Origin: Bacteroidia bacterium
Lineage (GTDB): Bacteria > Bacteroidota > Bacteroidia > Bacteroidales > Azobacteroidaceae
Assembly: GCA_025996865.1 (NCBI GenBank)
Contig: BNTV01000069.1
Coordinates: 1-26,146, forward strand
DNA length: 26,146 nucleotides
Reading direction: 5' to 3'
Part shown: one piece after another, positions 22,880-26,146 of the stretch
Layout: every line of letters begins with the position of its first letter
How positions within the stretch are numbered: position 1 is the first letter of the stretch
Made by a program: the position numbers and the translations under genes
The notes under the pieces: model-generated
What the model saw: only the letters and a program-made list of their open reading frames with translations
Database searches by the model: none
What the model was told of the DNA's origin: nothing

Positions 22880-23563
22880 ATGGCGGATAAAAGTAAATTG
22901 TATTTGGTGCCTACGCCGGTAGGGAATTTGGAAGATATGACTTTCAGAGCCATCCGGATTTTGAAGGAAGTCGCTGTGATTCTGGCGGAAGATACGCGGA
23001 CAACGGGATTCTTGCTGAAACACTTCGATATTAAAAACAAGATGCTTTCCCATCATAAATTCAATGAACATCAGACCGTTGAGGGGATTGTTTCGCGGAT
23101 AAAAAACGATGAAAGCATTGCTTTGGTTTCCGATGCCGGTACGCCGGGAATTTCCGACCCCGGCTTTTTGCTGGTTCGCGAATGTGTTTCTCAAGGTATT
23201 GAGGTAGAATGTCTTCCGGGGGCAACGGCTTTTGTGCCGGCGCTTGTAGATTCCGGTTTGCCGACGGATCGATTTGTATTTGAAGGCTTTCTTCCGCAAA
23301 AGAAAGGGCGTCAAACCCGCTTGAAAGAATTGACTGAAGAAACCCGGACGATGATTTTTTACGAATCACCTTTCCGGATAGTGAAAATGCTGACTCAATT
23401 GTCGGAATATTTGGGAACAGAGAGAAAAGCTTCTGTTTCAAGGGAAATTTCCAAACTGCATGAGCAAACTGTGCACGGGACTTTAACAGAATTGGTGAAC
23501 CATTTTACTCAGAACGAACCGCGTGGAGAATTTGTTGTTGTAGTTGCAGGAAAAGACGGATAA
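22880..23563 (+). CDS. rsmI: 16S rRNA 2'-O-ribose C1402 methyltransferase RsmI
   Basis: 227 aa. The family motifs are clear: 'LYLVPTPVGNLEDMTFRAI' at the start, 'AEDTRTTGFLLKHF', the SAM-binding 'ALVSDAGTPGISDPGFLLVR', 'CLPGATAFVPALVDSGLPTD' and 'FVFEGFLPQKKGRQTRL', then 'IFYESPFRI'. RsmI methylates the ribose of C1402 in the 30S decoding centre. At 227 aa it lacks the extra C-terminal domain seen in the ~285-aa E. coli protein, as is usual in Bacteroidota. It starts 2 nt after the upstream gene. Confidence 0.95.
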   Translation: MADKSKLYLVPTPVGNLEDMTFRAIRILKEVAVILAEDTRTTGFLLKHFDIKNKMLSHHKFNEHQTVEGIVSRIKNDESIALVSDAGTPGISDPGFLLVRECVSQGIEVECLPGATAFVPALVDSGLPTDRFVFEGFLPQKKGRQTRLKELTEETRTMIFYESPFRIVKMLTQLSEYLGTERKASVSREISKLHEQTVHGTLTELVNHFTQNEPRGEFVVVVAGKDG

Positions 23564-23600
23564 TCCGGACCGCGAGGGCAAAGCCCGAAGCAATCCGGAA
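23562..23600 (+). repeat. GC-rich intergenic sequence, possible short repeated element
   Basis: The bases after the rsmI stop contain 'aatccgga' twice (near 23563 and 23593) around a small hairpin, GGGC-AAA-GCCC. It is GC-rich against an AT-rich background. Similar 'gggcaaagcccgaagcaatcc'-type strings occur between genes in some Bacteroidota as dispersed elements, by recollection only. It could also serve as a weak terminator for rsmI. Confidence 0.3.
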
Positions 23601-23659
23601 AATTTAACAAAAAATGATTTAATTATTTTAGATATTACTTACTTAAAAATTAGAAAACA

Positions 23660-24520
23660 ATGAAAAAAATCTTATTATTTTGTGGTATATTGGCTTTGAT
23701 TTTGACCTCTTGCGGGAAAAATTCGACCGAGTATAAAGCGCTGAAAGCTCAACATGATTCTTTGCTTGTTGTCAATGCTCAGAGTACAGCTGAATTGGAT
23801 GAAATTGTTTCGCTTCTGAATGAAGTGGAAGAAAATTTCAACAGTATTAAAACCGCTGAAAATTATTTGGCCGTTCAGTCAAGCGCACCCGGAGAATTGT
23901 CGCCGTCGGTGAAAGATAAAATTCGTGCCAATATGCAGCTTGTTACGGAAACCCTAAGCAAAAACAAGGAAAAGATCGCCGAGTTGGAAAAGAAACTGAA
24001 AGGTTCTGCTATTCAATCCAAACAGTTACAGCAAACCTTGAATAACCTCCGAACTCAGTTGGACGAAAAAACAATGGCTTTAGTTGCCTTGAATGAAGAA
24101 TTGGAGCGTAAAGACCGAAAAATCTCCGAGTTAAGCGATAATATAACTACGCTTTCGAAAGATGTACAGGATTTGAGAGCCTATTCGAACGCCCAACAGG
24201 AAACCATTGATATTCAAGCGAAAGAGTTAAATGCGGTTTACTATTGCTTTGGTACGGCGAAGGAATTGAAAAATCAAGGCATTTTGAAAGACGGACAATT
24301 GGGTTCGAGTTTCAATAAGGATTATTTCATCAGAGTCAAGGATTTGAACAAATTGCAGGTGGTTCCTTTGTATGCTAAAAAAGGTACGCTGATTTCGAAA
24401 CACCCCGATGGTTCCTACGAATTTGTTAAGGTAGCCAACAAACAGGTTGAATTGAAAATCTTAGATTCCAAAAACTTCTGGAGTCTGACAAAATATTTGG
24501 TTGTTCAGGTGAGTATGTAA
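23660..24520 (+). CDS. Coiled-coil lipoprotein
   Basis: 286 aa. The lipoprotein signal MKKILLFCGILALILTSCGK has its Cys at residue 18. Residues about 25-190 are heptad-rich with two coiled-coil blocks (for example 'ALVALNEELERKDRKISELS'), and the last ~90 residues form a globular beta domain starting at about 'NAVYYCFGTAKELKNQGILK'. Such lipoproteins are common in Bacteroidales; some relatives are annotated as Cbp1-type collagen-binding adhesins, but I cannot confirm that here. It is a stand-alone gene. The upstream 96 bp hold no clear promoter match. Confidence 0.75.
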   Translation: MKKILLFCGILALILTSCGKNSTEYKALKAQHDSLLVVNAQSTAELDEIVSLLNEVEENFNSIKTAENYLAVQSSAPGELSPSVKDKIRANMQLVTETLSKNKEKIAELEKKLKGSAIQSKQLQQTLNNLRTQLDEKTMALVALNEELERKDRKISELSDNITTLSKDVQDLRAYSNAQQETIDIQAKELNAVYYCFGTAKELKNQGILKDGQLGSSFNKDYFIRVKDLNKLQVVPLYAKKGTLISKHPDGSYEFVKVANKQVELKILDSKNFWSLTKYLVVQVSM

Positions 24521-24531
24521 ATAAAAAATCG

Positions 24532-24539
24532 TATATTTG
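24532..24539 (+). promoter_or_regulatory. -7 box of the tRNA-Gly gene
   Basis: TATATTTG matches TAnnTTTG exactly and ends 9 nt before the tRNA, fitting a transcript start at or close to the mature 5' end. No TTTG is present at the -33 distance. Confidence 0.5.
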
Positions 24540-24548
24540 CAGTCCCAA

Positions 24549-24621
24549 GCGAAAGTAGCTCAGTTGGTAGAGCACGACCTTCCCAAGGTCGGGGTCGCGG
24601 GTTCGAGCCCCGTTTTTCGCT
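24549..24621 (+). tRNA. tRNA-Gly (anticodon CCC)
   Basis: A full cloverleaf folds: acceptor GCGAAAG with TTTTCGC (one G-T pair), D arm GCTC/GAGC, anticodon stem CGACC/GGTCG with loop TTCCCAA (anticodon CCC, reading GGG), and T arm GCGGG-TTCGAGC-CCCGT. The discriminator base is T, as expected for bacterial tRNA-Gly. No CCA is encoded in full (the next bases are CAG), so the tail must be added. It is followed within about 200 bp by an insertion-sequence gene. Confidence 0.93.
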
Positions 24622-24744
24622 CAGCTCTTAAAAGACAGTCTCCTGAAAATCCCGAATATATTTAGTGTCTTCCCGAAAACTCATAAACACTTCATATACA
24701 ATTATTTTTGCAATAAAACACAGATGAATCTTTATTCATAAAGA

Positions 24745-24776
24745 TTAGCATATCTCGCATAAAATGCTTACCTTTG
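24745..24776 (+). promoter_or_regulatory. Promoter-like site ahead of the transposase
   Basis: TTAG at 24745-24748, a 20-nt spacer and TACCTTTG at 24769-24776 match the Bacteroidota consensus with one mismatch in the -33 box. It is 57 nt before the transposase ATG and probably belongs to the insertion sequence. The element's terminal inverted repeat could not be fixed because the right end is outside the window. Confidence 0.45.
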
Positions 24777-24833
24777 CGGAGTTAAAGGCAAAGAGAGAAA
24801 TAAAACAAGTCAAACAAAGAAAAGATTCGCCGG

Positions 24834-26146
24834 ATGCGCAAAAGATTCGAGCCTCAGAGAGAGTTGGGGCAATTGTTAATAGAAGATACCAGCACCCTTC
24901 GCAGTCGGGATGGGATGGTAAGTTTGGTGGTCGCCCTTCGGGAGTTGTACAAAAATAAAGAGTACCGCGACCGGATACTGGATATTTTGGAAGCCAAATT
25001 ACTCACGGGTAAACCCAGGACGGGTCGTCCCGGCATGGATTTGTGGCCTCTGTTTGTGTTGGCACAGATACGTTTGTCGAAACAGTTGAGTTATGATGAG
25101 CTTCATACCCAGGCCAATTATAACACATTGGTTCGTCAGGTGATGGGAGTGGAAAGAGAACCGGGCTTTGAGAAAATCCTTTTCCCTTACCAGACCCTGG
25201 TTGATAATGTGTGTCTGCTTGATGATGCAACCTTGAAGCAAATCAACGATGTAATCGTCTCGTTCGGGCATGGAGCCGTGTTCAAAAAAAAAAGAAACGG
25301 AAGCCTTACAACTCAAGACCGATAGCTTTGTGGTAGAGAGCAAGTGCATTTTCCCACCGACTACAATTTGCAGTGGGACTGCCTTCGCAAATGTATTGAC
25401 ATGATTGATAAAGTCAGCCAAAAACACGGACAGCAAGCGGGCTGGCGCAAATCCAAACTGTGGCGCAGAGAGTTGAAAAGTCTCATGCGGCAATTGGGAA
25501 AAGCTTGTAGTTCAGGAACTGCCCGTTACCGATGAGCGGGATTTAGCCACAGTCTTGCTGTTGGAGCATTACCATTCACTGTTAAACAAGCATATGGATT
25601 TGGTAGAAAGACGTATATTGAAAGGGGAAACCATTCCTCAGGAGGAGAAAATGTTTTCTATTTTTGAGACTTATACCGAATGGATCGCTAAAGGCAAACT
25701 TCGTCCTTCGGTGGAGTTGGGCAAAAAAGTGAACATTACCACCGACCGGTTTCAACTCATTGTAGATTATCAAACAATTGATAATCAATCGGATTCAGAC
25801 CTGGTTATTGCACTTGCCGACCGGTTGACGCCGCTTTTCAATATTGGTTCATGGAGTTTTGACAAAGGCTATTGGCATCCCGATAACCGTGCCTTGCTTG
25901 AACTGGTTGTCCCGGAAGTAATCCTTCCCAAAAAGGGCAAGTGCAATCAGGAAGAAACCGAACGCGAATACCAACCCCTTTTCAAAAAATTCCGCAACAG
26001 GCACAGTGCCGTCGAATCTAACATCCACTCTTTGGAAACGAGGGGATTATCCCGCTGCCCGGACAGAGGAAAAGCCCACTTCAAGCGTTATGCCGCATGG
26101 GGTGTTTGCGCCTGCAACCTCTGCTGCATCGGACGAAAACTTCAGG
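24834..26146 (+). pseudogene. ISNCY-type transposase, frameshifted and cut by window edge
   Basis: Starts MRKRFEPQRELGQLLIEDTS, with 'LTGKPRTGRPGMDLWPLFVL' and 'RLSKQLSYDELHTQANYNTL' as in ISNCY-family (IS1202-like) transposases. The first frame stops at 25323-25325, just after an A10 run (25284-25293); one A fewer would restore 'VFKKKETEALQLKTDSFVVE'. The frame returns near 25341 (HFPTDYNLQWDCLRKC), consistent with a compensating one-base loss. It shifts again near 25495-25501, continuing as KLVVQELPVTDERDLATVLL through 'SFDKGYWHP' and 'FRNRHSAVESNIHSLETRGL' to the window edge. Three shifts make it inactive unless they are sequencing errors. Confidence 0.75.
24834..26146 (+). mobile_element. 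Insertion sequence (ISNCY family), partial
   Basis: The transposase reading frames and their promoter-like site place an insertion sequence from somewhere between 24622 and 24760 to beyond the right edge. It lies immediately downstream of tRNA-Gly. Terminal inverted repeats and a target duplication cannot be seen within the window. Confidence 0.6.

Noticed and set aside
24549..24833. tRNA-Gly as an integration site of a genomic island
   Set aside because: No integrase and no repeat of the tRNA 3' end is visible in the window; the neighbouring element is an insertion sequence, which does not use tRNA genes in that way.
24764..24958. 64-codon frame ahead of and overlapping the transposase
   Set aside because: It overlaps the transposase start in another frame, its tail is an out-of-frame reading of the transposase, and its first codons include the promoter-like box.
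25284..25325. Programmed frameshifting in the transposase at the A10 run
   Set aside because: Two further shifts downstream would also be needed, and transposases of this type are normally encoded in a single frame; decay or sequencing error is simpler.

Overview
The window comes from a low-GC member of the phylum Bacteroidota, most likely order Bacteroidales. The evidence is a subtype-iii type VI secretion (T6SS) locus with the Bacteroidota-only membrane-complex genes, promoters of the TTTG / TAnnTTTG type, almost no Shine-Dalgarno sequences, and a protein ending in a type IX secretion (T9SS) sorting tail. The T9SS tail argues against Bacteroides itself and for a T9SS-bearing family. I cannot name the genus.

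Layout. Positions 1-3735 (minus strand) hold a spike and effector operon: vgrG (tssI), a 261-aa protein in the usual place of an adaptor, a DUF4280 PAAR-like tip, and the first ~190 codons of an unrecognised putative effector that runs off the left edge. A 435-bp AT-rich divergent region (3736-4170) carries a recognisable promoter facing each way. Positions 4171-6104 (plus) hold three membrane-complex genes: two TssO-like membrane proteins and a PKD-domain TssP-like protein. Their partner tssR lies 8 kb further on, at 14230-16707.

Between tssP and tssR (6105-14229) sits an AT-rich mosaic island. It holds an hcp (tssD) 5'-end fragment, a Cys-rich membrane protein that looks like an orphan immunity gene, a BspA-like LRR protein, two complete hcp genes, and a candidate Hcp-linked effector translationally coupled to the second hcp. 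After these comes a long run of small lipoproteins and membrane proteins, including three full-length or near full-length copies and one truncated copy of one membrane-protein family. Many of the genes and fragments share near-identical 5' ends. The first 42 nt of tssR are themselves duplicated in mid-island at 11473. I read the island as immunity and effector cassettes gained and lost by recombination at short shared gene starts.

Downstream of tssR, in operon-like spacing, are a T9SS-exported Ig/cadherin-like surface protein (16736-19042) and an outer-membrane beta-barrel (19064-19987). The rest is ordinary chromosome: a RecD/Dda-like helicase, an MntA-HepT toxin-antitoxin pair, a conserved 180-aa protein next to rsmI, a coiled-coil lipoprotein, tRNA-Gly(CCC), and a frameshifted ISNCY-type transposase cut by the right edge.

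Working model (inference): VgrG/PAAR and the Hcp tube deliver toxins through the TssO/P/R-type envelope complex. The island's membrane proteins and lipoproteins protect against the toxin encoded at 8296-9429 and against toxins of rivals whose effector genes are no longer present here.
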